From positions 5,417 to 34,819 of the forward strand of contig JAMDDG010000022.1 of assembly GCA_023488865.1 (NCBI GenBank): a stretch of DNA of 29,403 nucleotides. The letters run 5' to 3'. The position numbers were made by a program, and so were the translations under genes. Shown here piece after piece: positions 1 through 7,685 of the stretch. Positions within the stretch are counted from its first letter, which is position 1. Each line of letters begins with the position of its first letter. A model generated the notes under the pieces. It worked only from the letters and a program-made list of their open reading frames with translations. It made no database searches and was not told the DNA's origin. This DNA comes from Bacteroidota bacterium. Its GTDB lineage: Bacteria; Bacteroidota; Bacteroidia; Bacteroidales; Prolixibacteraceae.

Positions 1-1117
1 TGTTTACCTCCTGGCCATCTTCCCCTTCAAATGCAGAGGCGAATTCTCCCTTAGCCTCCAGAAGCCGTTCTGTACCTAAGCATTTCCTTACTTTACCATC
101 TTTTGTGGACAGTTCAATCATGGCCGTGTAGGATGGCAGTTTGCTGCCCGGAGTGCCTTCTTTGGCATCTTCGTCCTGAAGCCCGTAAAGGTGAAGGCGA
201 ACAAGATCGAAAGCATTACAGAGCTTTCCAGACGCCGGGTCGGTACCATGGTGGGAGAAAGCATATTTATCATCGTACACCACCAGTCCGGCAGCCGTGG
301 ACCCTTCTTTGAAAGTGTAACGGTCTTCGATATCACAAGGCTCGTAAACATCACCAAGGAAAGTCTCAATAGCTTCGTGGATGTCATACGTGCGACAGAA
401 GGCGCCGACAACTCCGGGTTTCTCCAATGGGTCCCCTTGTTTTTTGATCTCCCGCTGCAGTACTTCACCGGCACGGTCGGACACGGGCCACTCACTTGCA
501 TCCTGCCAGTTCTTGTAACTACTCAATACTTTATCAGCGCTTAACCATGGGCCATCCTGGTAGAGGAAGACATACTCCCCATCTTTTGAAGTTGACGGCC
601 AGTACATCAGACGGGACGGTTCATAGGTAGTATCATCGAAACAATTGATATCCAAGTCACCGGCTATCCTCCGGGCAATTGCCACATACTCATCAGCCAC
701 TACCGGACGATCAAGGGGAAGGATCAACCTGAGACGCGGGCTTTCAGTTGTGTGCTTATGTGTGGAGTAGATGGCAGCGGCATTGTCATATAGCATGGTG
801 AAATCATCCCATATCTGGCCTTTAGAGAAATCAATGTCGAGAGTGATTAGCTGACGATGTGTGATGTTCTCAGCCTTACGCCTGCCATTATTTACATAGC
901 CGCCAACGAAGCCACCAACGTCCTTAATTTCATCCTGTCGGGTCTTTTTCTCGGACATATACTCCGTCAACTTCTCGGCTGTCCTATGAGTCTCGGATAT
1001 CTTCCTGACAAATGCTCCCCAGGTTGTTTCCCTATTGCGCCAATGGGTCTCCTTGCGGCTCCTTCCGGTTGCGATGTCGAAAGGACCGTCGTTGATGATG
1101 ATAATTTCTTTAGACAT
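1..1117 (-). CDS. Phage VapE-type primase, N-terminal part (cut by window edge)
   Basis: The frame stays open to base 1, so only the first 372 codons are visible. The protein matches the N-terminal half of phage 'virulence-associated E' replication proteins, which usually carry a primase domain followed by a superfamily 3 helicase; the helicase would lie outside the window. Visible signatures are DVGGFVGGY (66-74), LDID (93-96), STHKH (118-122), RLRLILPL (128-135) and CFDDTTYEPSRLMYWPSTS (159-177). D94-x-D96 followed by S118-T-H120 fits the archaeo-eukaryotic primase pattern; that reading is my inference. The ATG at 1117 overlaps the stop of the upstream methyltransferase remnant by 8 bases, so the two were translationally coupled before the remnant decayed. 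It is the last visible gene of the minus-strand replication operon and probably primes or unwinds phage DNA. The family call is firm; biochemical details are not. Confidence 0.85.
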   Translation of the reverse strand, partial: MSKEIIIINDGPFDIATGRSRKETHWRNRETTWGAFVRKISETHRTAEKLTEYMSEKKTRQDEIKDVGGFVGGYVNNGRRKAENITHRQLITLDIDFSKGQIWDDFTMLYDNAAAIYSTHKHTTESPRLRLILPLDRPVVADEYVAIARRIAGDLDINCFDDTTYEPSRLMYWPSTSKDGEYVFLYQDGPWLSADKVLSSYKNWQDASEWPVSDRAGEVLQREIKKQGDPLEKPGVVGAFCRTYDIHEAIETFLGDVYEPCDIEDRYTFKEGSTAAGLVVYDDKYAFSHHGTDPASGKLCNAFDLVRLHLYGLQDEDAKEGTPGSKLPSYTAMIELSTKDGKVRKCLGTERLLEAKGEFASAFEGEDGQEVN

Positions 1118-1331
1118 ATTGTAATTGTTCTTTGAAGTTTAAAAATCTGTCTTCCTGATCCCGGTAACAAACAGGATCCATTTCAAATCCGATATAATTG
1201 AGACCAGCCTTATAGGCGGCCATTCTACTACTCCCCCCCCCTACATGGGGGTCAAGTATGGTCATACCCGGTTTCGCATATTTCTTAAAAATCCAGTCGT
1301 AGAGTATCACCGGCACCGCAGAAAAGATCAA
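1110..1331 (-). pseudogene. C-terminal remnant of an N6-adenine DNA methyltransferase
   Basis: This 73-residue reading frame matches the C-terminal end of phage beta-class adenine methyltransferases, which are normally 200 residues or more. The signature is P-V-I-L-Y-D-W followed by YAKPGMTILDPHVGGGSSR and AAYKAGLNYIGFEMD. DPHVGGGS is the S-adenosylmethionine-binding motif I. In this class the catalytic DPPY-type motif IV lies in the N-terminal part, which is missing, so activity is very unlikely. The frame opens with TTG inside what was the start of a different methyltransferase gene (1285-1365). The stop still overlaps the ATG of the primase gene, showing the original gene order. Similarity to the family begins near base 1313. 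I read this as a deletion product rather than a new short enzyme. Confidence 0.7.
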
Positions 1332-1365
1332 CGTAAATCAGTTTTATTGTTGGGTCAGTTTGCAT
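1285..1365 (-). pseudogene. 5' remnant of a C5-cytosine DNA methyltransferase
   Basis: A 26-codon frame starts with ATG at 1365 and encodes MQTDPTIKLIYVDLFCGAG before running into unrelated codons and a stop. DLFCGAG is motif I of cytosine-5 methyltransferases, which bind S-adenosylmethionine there, and in these proteins it sits close to the N-terminus as here. The similarity ends at bases 1309-1314 (GCCGGT), where the sequence switches to the C-terminal part of an adenine methyltransferase in another frame. All later motifs, including the catalytic Pro-Cys, are gone. This looks like the left half of a deletion joining two neighbouring methyltransferase genes. Confidence 0.65.
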
Positions 1366-1386
1366 AAAATTTTGTTATCATTTTTT

Positions 1387-1611
1387 TCAGAACGTTTGAA
1401 CACTTCGGTAGTAATTGTAATCTGAGACCAGTTCATCAATGTTGCTGTCAGGTTCAATGCCAAATAAATAGCCGAAATAATCAAGGTCAGCGCTTTTAAG
1501 GCTGTTGTTTTTGACGAATTCAATTGCCGCTTGAATTGCTTCTGCTGGGGTTGACCCTTCTATTGCTCTTAACTCAATTTCTTGATCCGGTGAAATTTTG
1601 ATGTGTTGCAT
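1387..1611 (-). CDS. Small acidic phage protein, unknown function
   Basis: The 74-residue protein is acidic and probably alpha-helical and soluble, with no cysteine, signal peptide or membrane segment. It contains a helix-like stretch EAIQAAIEFVKNNSL in the middle and a tyrosine-rich tail (DYFGYLFG, YNYYRS). I do not recognise a family. Its ATG lies 4 bases after the stop of the gene upstream in the operon, so it is probably co-transcribed and perhaps translationally coupled. Downstream lie only the methyltransferase remnants. Its position among replication genes suggests an early phage function, but nothing in the protein itself shows one. Confidence 0.6.
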   Translation of the reverse strand: MQHIKISPDQEIELRAIEGSTPAEAIQAAIEFVKNNSLKSADLDYFGYLFGIEPDSNIDELVSDYNYYRSVQTF

Positions 1612-1615
1612 AATT

Positions 1616-2014
1616 TTAAACTTTAGTTACAGTTGATTTCTTTTTTGCTCTCGGCTTTTTAACCTCCGGGGCTTCGTCAATCTTCTGCCAGTAGGTGATA
1701 GTCTCCTGCATACTATGGAGGCAGATTTCGGTAATAAGGCTTCTGGTCGAAGAAGGTAGAATCGATTTTTTTTGGTCTATCAATTTAAACTCTTCAATTA
1801 AAGCCGTTGGATGAAGCATTCCTCTGTCTAACAGGTAATCATAAGGACCTTTCTTCAATTTTGCCCCTTTACCTGCTTTGTATATAGCATTCACCCGAGC
1901 TGTCTCTATTCTAGCCAATTGTACGCTGATAAAATCACTGCATTTTGCATCATCTAATACTTCCACAAGCGAGGTGAACCTTGGTTCTTTTTCAATTGTT
2001 GCTTTTGTTTTCAT
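1616..2014 (-). CDS. Phage protein with lysine-rich tail, unknown function
   Basis: I chose the ATG at 2014, giving 132 residues that begin MKTKATIEKEPRF. It leaves 17 bases after the upstream gene; an ATG at 2053 would add 13 unlikely residues and overlap that gene by 22 bases. The body is mixed helix with no recognised domain. The last residues, KKPRAKKKSTVTKV, form a strongly basic tail of the kind that can contact nucleic acid. There is no signal peptide or membrane segment. The position, directly after the coiled-coil zinc-ribbon protein in the replication operon, is consistent with an early DNA-metabolism accessory protein, but the function is unknown. Confidence 0.6.
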   Translation of the reverse strand: MKTKATIEKEPRFTSLVEVLDDAKCSDFISVQLARIETARVNAIYKAGKGAKLKKGPYDYLLDRGMLHPTALIEEFKLIDQKKSILPSSTRSLITEICLHSMQETITYWQKIDEAPEVKKPRAKKKSTVTKV

Positions 2015-2031
2015 TATGGGGTTTTTGAGGA

Positions 2032-3042
2032 TTATTTTTGACTTGTTAAACACTGGTTACCATCCTGATCAAGGCTCGGGATAAAAACGGTAAGGCAATC
2101 AGCACATTCTAGCCCACCTAGTCCGATCTCAGAGAGACGGGATCCACAATAGAAGCAATGAAATGGATGCGGGGTTACAACAGTAGCGGTGTATCTTCTA
2201 GACAGTGGGATTACCTGATTAACCGGATAAGGGTCAGTCCAGATAATTATCGGTTTTTCAACAGGAGTTTGACCCTTCCGTTCGGTTGTTCTGGCCAAGG
2301 CTTGCTGATCTTCGAGATCGAGCTGTTCTTTACGGATTTTTGCACCTTCATAAGCTGATTCAAATTCTTCCTTTGCCATACAGATAAGGTCTGTCCAGTG
2401 GAAGTTGATATCTTTGTAAGAAAACTCAGAACCATTCCATTTTAACCCTAGTTCAAACATCTTTTCCTGCCTGGCTACTTTTGTTTTCTCAGCCTCAATA
2501 CGGTTAAGTTCAGCCTGCGCCTCTTCTGCGATTTGATCTTCAAGGGCTTGTTTGCAATTTTCTAAGACAACAGAATACTCCTGATCACTGTATTCTCCTA
2601 ATTCGTTAAACACATCTGAGGTGACAAATTCCTTGTATGGTTTCAACTCCGTCTCTCTTTCAAGGGCTAATTTTAATTTTCTCGCTGCTTCTTGCAGTTC
2701 CACGAATTTCTCTTGCGCTTCCAGGTGTTTCTCGGCAGGAACAATCAAATTCTCAATAAGATTGTAAACATTTTGAACCGCTTTCCCGTAGCGGGTACTA
2801 TCCTCTTTCAAGGCTTTTCTTTTTTTATCGGCATCTACCCTAATATCCCTTAATGCGAGTCTTGCTTCACGGGCCATTTTCATTTCCCGAGTTTGTGTGA
2901 CATCAGTCACTACAAGGGCGTTGGCCTTTTTTGTCCACTCTGTCAATTTTTCATAGAAAGGCAAAAATGAATTCTGTAGAAAAATAGCAGTAGGTTGTTC
3001 TACTTTACTCTCCGTGATTACTTTGACTAACTGGTTATCCAT
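2032..3042 (-). CDS. Long coiled-coil protein with C-terminal zinc ribbon
   Basis: With the ATG at 3042 the protein has 336 residues and begins MDNQLVKVITESK. That start lies 5 bases after the stop of a small upstream gene (3048-3197), which favours it over an ATG at 3087. Roughly residues 40-270 are highly charged and predicted mostly helical, with heptad-like stretches such as QIAEEAQAELNRIEAEKTK, so a coiled coil is likely. The C-terminus has C296-x2-C299 and C313-x2-C316, a zinc-ribbon arrangement (CFYCGSRLSE then ECADC). Phages often encode proteins of this build beside recombination and replication genes. I do not assign a family; a role in DNA replication or recombination is inferred from the neighbours only. 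Confidence 0.75.
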   Translation of the reverse strand: MDNQLVKVITESKVEQPTAIFLQNSFLPFYEKLTEWTKKANALVVTDVTQTREMKMAREARLALRDIRVDADKKRKALKEDSTRYGKAVQNVYNLIENLIVPAEKHLEAQEKFVELQEAARKLKLALERETELKPYKEFVTSDVFNELGEYSDQEYSVVLENCKQALEDQIAEEAQAELNRIEAEKTKVARQEKMFELGLKWNGSEFSYKDINFHWTDLICMAKEEFESAYEGAKIRKEQLDLEDQQALARTTERKGQTPVEKPIIIWTDPYPVNQVIPLSRRYTATVVTPHPFHCFYCGSRLSEIGLGGLECADCLTVFIPSLDQDGNQCLTSQK

Positions 3043-3047
3043 CTTTT

Positions 3048-3197
3048 CTATTTTGATTGGGTTATTACTTCTTTCCGGTCTCTCCAACCTTTGCCGTATT
3101 TGGTATTCATTTTCTGTTCGGCCTTGTGCTGGAAGTCTTTGGCTCCTGATTTTCTCAGCTGTTCGGAGATTGCTTTTAATTCATCATTTTTCGACAT
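3048..3197 (-). CDS. Small basic phage protein, 49 residues
   Basis: This short gene encodes a 49-residue basic protein beginning MSKNDELKAISEQLRKSG and ending DRKEVITQSK. It fills the gap between the HNH-like gene (21 bases upstream) and the coiled-coil gene (ATG 5 bases after its stop). Tight spacing on both sides and a charged, protein-like composition support a real gene. No family is recognised. The motif NTKYGKGWRDRKE near the C-terminus is basic and aromatic, compatible with nucleic-acid or protein contact, but that is a guess. Confidence 0.55.
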   Translation of the reverse strand: MSKNDELKAISEQLRKSGAKDFQHKAEQKMNTKYGKGWRDRKEVITQSK

Positions 3198-3218
3198 CGT
3201 TTTAAGGAATTATTGGTT

Positions 3219-3716
3219 TTAGAAAGGCACTGTTTCTTCTATTCTTTTTCGGGGGCGTTTATTACTCGCCTGAACCTCGAGACTGGCCCACCGGCAGTTT
3301 TCTTTGTAATACCCTTTGTTGACTTTGATCCTGTCCAGTGTATGCCTTTTATCAGGTCTATCCCCCATATCGGCATAGAAATTAGCGAATGAATCAAGCC
3401 ATTCCTGGCAAACGGTTATCCCGCGACCACCATAATCGGGATAGTACCTGTGTTTGGTGTTTGTGCAGCGTTGGATCATCGCGCTCCACGAATTATAGGT
3501 TAGAGATTCGTACTGCCCGTGTTTCGTGCGCTGTTCAATACTTAGGCACCCACAGCTTAAGGTGTGGCCGGTATTAAGGTTACTTGACAATACTTCTACC
3601 TGATTGCCGCAATCACATATACAGAGCCATTTCGAATGCCTGAATTTGTCGGCAGTGATCCTATTGAGCACAGTTAGCCTACCGAACTGTCTTCCAATTA
3701 AGTTTTTTGCTGCCAT
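3219..3716 (-). CDS. Phage zinc-binding HNH/homing-endonuclease-like protein
   Basis: The 165-residue protein belongs to a widespread phage family whose members begin LxGQxFGRLTVL and carry CDCG...SCGC, then YxxWxxMxxRCxxxxxxxYxxYGGRGIxVCxxW, DMGxRPxxxxxxDRI and NCRWAxxxxQ. All are visible here: IGRQFGRLTVLNR (7-19), CICDCGN, LSCGCL, MIQRCTN, YGGRGITVCQEW, DMGDRPDKRHTLDRI and NCRWASLEVQASNKR. The cysteines probably bind zinc. Such proteins are usually annotated as HNH or AP2-like and are often relatives of homing endonucleases, but I see no complete HNH catalytic triad, so nuclease activity is uncertain. The gene sits 3 bases after the DNA polymerase gene, within the operon. It may be a free-standing mobile gene that settled there. 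Confidence 0.75.
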   Translation of the reverse strand: MAAKNLIGRQFGRLTVLNRITADKFRHSKWLCICDCGNQVEVLSSNLNTGHTLSCGCLSIEQRTKHGQYESLTYNSWSAMIQRCTNTKHRYYPDYGGRGITVCQEWLDSFANFYADMGDRPDKRHTLDRIKVNKGYYKENCRWASLEVQASNKRPRKRIEETVPF

Positions 3717-3719
3717 GGG

Positions 3720-6700
3720 TCAGTCTTTTTTGTAATAATTGGTAGAATATCCGTCAGCTCTCAGCAAGAGACCTTTTGCCCATGGAATTGGCTGACCCAT
3801 GATTTTGCACACATCTTCAAGGTTGGCCTTTTCTTCCTCTATCTCGATAATAGCCTCGTCGTGAACGTGCATGACAATGTTGTAACCGGCTTTATCAAGG
3901 TTAAGCATGGCGTAGGCCAAACAATCACGGGCAATGGCCTGAACAATATTCTCGACAAGCTTACCTCCATAGGTCTCCTGATCGCACCACTGTTTTGTTG
4001 TTTGGTTCATGCCTTCATAGATCAGAGACGCGCTGTCAAACCTGTTCTTTCCTAGCCTAGGATGGATGTATGACAGTTTTCTACCAGATGGGAGTTCAAT
4101 GAACAATACTTCAGCCCTGCAATCGAATTTAATCCCGTGGTTAATGGCCACCAGAGCCCTGTTTTCAACAGCCTCTTTGGCCGCATTGTCCACAGTCTTC
4201 CATAACCTGACAATACTAGGATTGGCAGCTCTCCAGGCATCGACAAGACCCTGCAACTCCTCTTCCTGCAATCCCATCTTCAGGGCTCCCATTTGGGTGA
4301 GTGCTCCCGGTCCACCTTGATAGCCCAAAGCAAGTTCTGATACTTTACCCTTTTGTCTGAGCGGGGATCCTTTGGTAACCTCTTCGATCGGTACTTTGAA
4401 CATCTGAGAGGCGGAGGCTTCATATATTTTTCCGTGGGTTGCAAATACATCCAATCTCCACTTTTCACCTGCCAGCCACGCGATCACACGGGCTTCGATA
4501 GCGCTGAAGTCTGCAACCAGGAAGGTATGTCCGGGCTTTGCAATAAAAGCTGTGCGGATTAGCTGTGAGAGGGTATCAGGCACATTACCGAATAACATTT
4601 CAAGCATTTCAAGATCGTTGTCACGAACTAGTTCACGTGCAAGATCCAGGTCAAATAAATGGTTTTGAGGAAGGTTTTGTACTTGCACCAAACGCCCGGC
4701 CCAGCGACCTGTCCGATTAGCTCCGTAGAATTGCAGCAGACCACGGATCCGGCCATCCGTACCTACGGCATTGGCCATTGCCTGATACTTCTTAACTGAG
4801 GTTTTGGCCATCTCCTGACGGTTGCGGAGAACGCGTGTAACTTCATCACTCGGAGTATTTTTCAGCATGATAAGAATTGCTTCTTTGGTTAGGCTCGTAA
4901 CATCCTCTCCTGTTTCCTCGGCTATCCAAGCTTTGAGCTGTGAAACACTGTTCGGGTTGTTGAGATTAGTCAGTTCAGTCATTTCAACGGTCAACCGGTC
5001 TTTGTAAGTAGCATCCATGGCGATAGCATTATTGACAAATTGCATGTCAACCATTACCCCACGATCATTGATCAATTGATCCAGCACGTACAGTTCACGT
5101 TCACCATCGTGCATTTTAAAGAAAGCGGTTTTCTCCCTGATCTCCCTCTCGGCTTCAACGTCACGGGCATTGTAGAGTTTGTAGGTGTTCCACTTCTCCA
5201 TATCATGCTCCGGCAGGTTACGGGTTCTCATGCCATTGGCCTTTGTAGGCTTGCAGGGCATTGAGAAGTAACGGATCAAAGCTTTTCCTTCTGTCATTTT
5301 CTCCTGATCAATCTTCAGGACCTTACCCACCATCCCAAGAGCAAAGGGTAAACCCAGCATGGCGGATTTAACCATCGTACACTCCCACTGGTCGATTGGC
5401 AGGAAGATTCCAAAATGTTTACCAAGGCATACTCGTTCAAAGTTTGCATTGTGCGCGGTTTTCAGAACATCGCGGTCTGTAAGAGCCATGAAAACGTCAT
5501 CCGGGATATCTTCGAACGAAATCAAGTCTATCACCTTCACCGGCTCTTTATCAAAAGCATAGGCAAAAAGCAATATTTCAAATTCCGGATGTTCTGTGTA
5601 AGCGTATAGCCCGGACTCTTTAAGGTCAACAGGAGAATAAGTTTCGATATCTATTGCGAGAGTCCTTTTAGTTCTTCTCTCCTCGATTGCTTTTTTAAAA
5701 TCGACCATTGGTTCTATTTCTTGAATTGGTTTTTCTTCGTCGGGTGCAGGCATTATGCTTTCAGGGAAGGCTGATATCTCTACCGGTTTGGATCCTCTCA
5801 CGTTGAAAGGTTCATTTGAAAGGACAATCTCCAAAAGTTGGATGTTAGCCTCCATCAGGTTCAGCTTCTTTTCCAAAGCATCTAGTTTATCCCTTCTCCA
5901 ATAAAAATCACGCTCTTGTGATTTACCTTTAGGTTGTTTCCAACGCCCAAGTTTTTCAGAGTAATATTTCTCCTTTTGCTCGTCTTCCAACATGAAGTAT
6001 TTATCCCTATCTTCTTTGATTTTATCAGATACGGGTACACCAGGGGAATACTTTTTTAGATCAAGGGCAACATCAAGAATTTGGTTTAAATCATCAGTAT
6101 ATTTTCCTTCAGGTAGTTTGTAGTCGAGCATATTAAAGGCTATCAACTTTTTTCCAAACTCTAAACGCCAAGTCTCCGTATGGTTTTTATTGATCTTAGC
6201 TAACAGCATCAGAGGATTTTTGGAAAGCTCTACTCTCACATATTTTTCAACTTCCAGCTTTTCATAGTTGGTATTCTCAGCTTCCCTTCGCTCTTTCTCT
6301 AGCAACTTAATCTCCTTTTGATAGAGCTGAATAAGGTTGATACTACCAATTTTCTTTGCCTGAGAAATATTGTCCAACATTACCTCGATCCTTTGGTCTG
6401 TATCAGCCAATATCTCTTCCTTGGTTTTGTAACGTCCTTCCTTATCAAGGATCCGCAGATTTACTGTGTGCGCCGGTCCCGTAATACCTTTTAGCGGAAT
6501 TGTTGGTGTGATTGTTTGAGAGCTTGGAAAACCTCTTTTGATTCCCTTCTCAATCACATCCATTTGATAGATATGGAAAGAGAATTTGCCCCTGAAAGTT
6601 TTCATTGTTATCTGACCATCGTTGGAAATATCAATCCCTTTATCAAATAAGGCTTTAAAGGTCTCGGGCTCGTTATCAATTGGATAACCCTTAAATGTTT

Positions 6701-6848
6701 TTATAACCCAATCTTCTCCGTTGTCTAAAACCATCTGTTTGGTAATTGGATTATTATCAAGGATTGCGGCTTTGACTACAGAAAAAGTATTTAAGATCTC
6801 CTCCTTTTGATTTTTTACGTTCGGGTAGTTCCTATTAGTAGAGGCCAT
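3720..6848 (-). CDS. Phage family A DNA polymerase with long N-terminal extension
   Basis: From the ATG at 6848 the protein has 1042 residues; the next ATG upstream (6878) would overlap the previous gene by 44 bases instead of 14. The C-terminal 650 residues are a replicative family A polymerase. The 3'-5' exonuclease domain shows DIET (400-403), HNANFER (466-472) and a later acid at D563 (ARDVEAE). The polymerase domain shows motif A DFSAIEAR (780-787), motif B RQKGKVSELALGYQGG (831-846) and motif C HVHDE (994-998). All key acids are present, so it should be active. Residues 1 to about 390 are an extra region absent from ordinary phage polymerases of about 650 residues. It is charged and helix-rich, ends in a proline-rich linker, and has no domain I recognise. 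It is followed downstream by the HNH-like gene. Confidence 0.93.
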   Translation of the reverse strand: MASTNRNYPNVKNQKEEILNTFSVVKAAILDNNPITKQMVLDNGEDWVIKTFKGYPIDNEPETFKALFDKGIDISNDGQITMKTFRGKFSFHIYQMDVIEKGIKRGFPSSQTITPTIPLKGITGPAHTVNLRILDKEGRYKTKEEILADTDQRIEVMLDNISQAKKIGSINLIQLYQKEIKLLEKERREAENTNYEKLEVEKYVRVELSKNPLMLLAKINKNHTETWRLEFGKKLIAFNMLDYKLPEGKYTDDLNQILDVALDLKKYSPGVPVSDKIKEDRDKYFMLEDEQKEKYYSEKLGRWKQPKGKSQERDFYWRRDKLDALEKKLNLMEANIQLLEIVLSNEPFNVRGSKPVEISAFPESIMPAPDEEKPIQEIEPMVDFKKAIEERRTKRTLAIDIETYSPVDLKESGLYAYTEHPEFEILLFAYAFDKEPVKVIDLISFEDIPDDVFMALTDRDVLKTAHNANFERVCLGKHFGIFLPIDQWECTMVKSAMLGLPFALGMVGKVLKIDQEKMTEGKALIRYFSMPCKPTKANGMRTRNLPEHDMEKWNTYKLYNARDVEAEREIREKTAFFKMHDGERELYVLDQLINDRGVMVDMQFVNNAIAMDATYKDRLTVEMTELTNLNNPNSVSQLKAWIAEETGEDVTSLTKEAILIMLKNTPSDEVTRVLRNRQEMAKTSVKKYQAMANAVGTDGRIRGLLQFYGANRTGRWAGRLVQVQNLPQNHLFDLDLARELVRDNDLEMLEMLFGNVPDTLSQLIRTAFIAKPGHTFLVADFSAIEARVIAWLAGEKWRLDVFATHGKIYEASASQMFKVPIEEVTKGSPLRQKGKVSELALGYQGGPGALTQMGALKMGLQEEELQGLVDAWRAANPSIVRLWKTVDNAAKEAVENRALVAINHGIKFDCRAEVLFIELPSGRKLSYIHPRLGKNRFDSASLIYEGMNQTTKQWCDQETYGGKLVENIVQAIARDCLAYAMLNLDKAGYNIVMHVHDEAIIEIEEEKANLEDVCKIMGQPIPWAKGLLLRADGYSTNYYKKD

Positions 6849-7419
6849 TTTTCTTATTTTGTGCTGGGTTGAATTCAAGGGCTTCGTTAATTGTGAAAGT
6901 CAAATCTTTGGGGGTTAAATCTCTGAAATCAGATATACAAATAGCTGTGCAATTGGTGGAAGTAAACACGAGCGTCCTGTGTTTTGCACTTTGTCTAGTC
7001 ATGATTCCTGGAACTTCACCGACAATCTCGAAGAGTTCAAAAATGGCGCTAAGTTGATAGGTATGAAAGCGAAAACCATGTAAAAGGATTCCGACAGACT
7101 CTCCTGTTTTATTGGTTCCTGCTGGAAGCCTTTTACATGCTTTAAATAAATCACTTATCAGCGTATCTGTCTCCTCCAGATCGGAGTAAAGTTTTTCAAA
7201 AATGGGATAGTTCCCGGCAATATATGAACCGTTTTTGGCAATAATTCGCTCTTCAAGATCGAAGTCATATTCTTCGAAATGTACTTTAGCCAGGATAAAA
7301 CCATTTGTAGCACGCATGAACCCGTCTGCGTAATGGATCCCTGTTATTTCAGGCTTCCAATCTTTGTCGTTACCAACGAATTTTTTGTAAAGCAGATCGG
7401 TTACTTTCTTCTCGTTCAT
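6835..7419 (-). CDS. Possible half-size sliding-clamp-like phage protein
   Basis: The 194-residue protein has no firm family assignment. Its pattern resembles DNA polymerase sliding clamps: a strand and turn HYADGFMRATNGFILAKV (about 29-46) like the 'ATDG' turn of beta clamps, a helix-rich middle, and a late block HRTLVFTSTNCTAICISDF resembling the 'xPLxF...xLIxP' end of a clamp. At under 200 residues it would hold about one and a half clamp domains, so it would have to assemble as a multimer or serve another purpose. It lies immediately upstream of the DNA polymerase gene and overlaps its start by 14 bases, which suits a processivity factor. Similarity was judged by eye only; the gene itself is certain. 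Confidence 0.6.
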   Translation of the reverse strand: MNEKKVTDLLYKKFVGNDKDWKPEITGIHYADGFMRATNGFILAKVHFEEYDFDLEERIIAKNGSYIAGNYPIFEKLYSDLEETDTLISDLFKACKRLPAGTNKTGESVGILLHGFRFHTYQLSAIFELFEIVGEVPGIMTRQSAKHRTLVFTSTNCTAICISDFRDLTPKDLTFTINEALEFNPAQNKKNGLY

Positions 7420-7420
7420 A

Positions 7421-7594
7421 TCAATAAGTGATTTTCAGATTTTCCTTTTTGTGACCGAATTGGATGTAGGTTTTCTTCAAGTTTTGCAGGATTGCAAAGG
7501 GCTTGTTTGAATCTAAAACCTTACTCGGTTGTCCCGGTATCAGTAGAATAAGCTTGCCCACTTTCGGTTTAGTTTTCTGTGTTGTGGCATTCAT
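7421..7594 (-). CDS. Small basic phage protein, 57 residues
   Basis: A 57-residue basic protein begins MNATTQKTKPKVGKLILLIP and ends KENLKITY. Its TGA stop lies one base before the ATG of the clamp-like gene (tattgatATGAAC), typical of coupled phage genes. Many lysines and no cysteines, signal peptide or clear membrane span are seen. I recognise no family. The tight junction and protein-like composition argue that it is real. Confidence 0.6.
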   Translation of the reverse strand: MNATTQKTKPKVGKLILLIPGQPSKVLDSNKPFAILQNLKKTYIQFGHKKENLKITY

Positions 7595-7622
7595 GGCTTT
7601 AGTTTTTGAGTTGGGAATTTAA

Positions 7623-7673
7623 AGCGTGAAAGGGAGTCGAACCCCTGAGACCAGTCCCGAAGACCCTCACGCT
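7623..7673 (-). ncRNA. tRNA-like mini-fold (acceptor stem plus T-arm)
   Basis: Between the DUF2815 gene and the 57-residue gene, the minus strand can fold like the upper half of a tRNA. A perfect 7-bp outer stem (AGCGTGA with TCACGCT) closes on a 5-bp T-stem (AGGGG with CCCTT, one G-U) carrying the seven-base loop TTCGACT. The two stems abut as in tRNA. Where D and anticodon arms should be there are only 20 bases, including a small GTC-TTCGG-GAC hairpin. No CCA follows. A short AACC-GAAT-GGTT hairpin lies just before it. It may be a decayed tRNA, a structured part of the operon mRNA, or a tRNA mimic. No function is shown. Confidence 0.35.
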
Positions 7674-7685
7674 AACCATTCGGTT

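Noticed and set aside
191..544. Plus-strand frame of 117 residues at the left edge
   Set aside because: It is antisense to the VapE-type primase, whose conserved motifs are clear; the plus frame has no recognisable domain.
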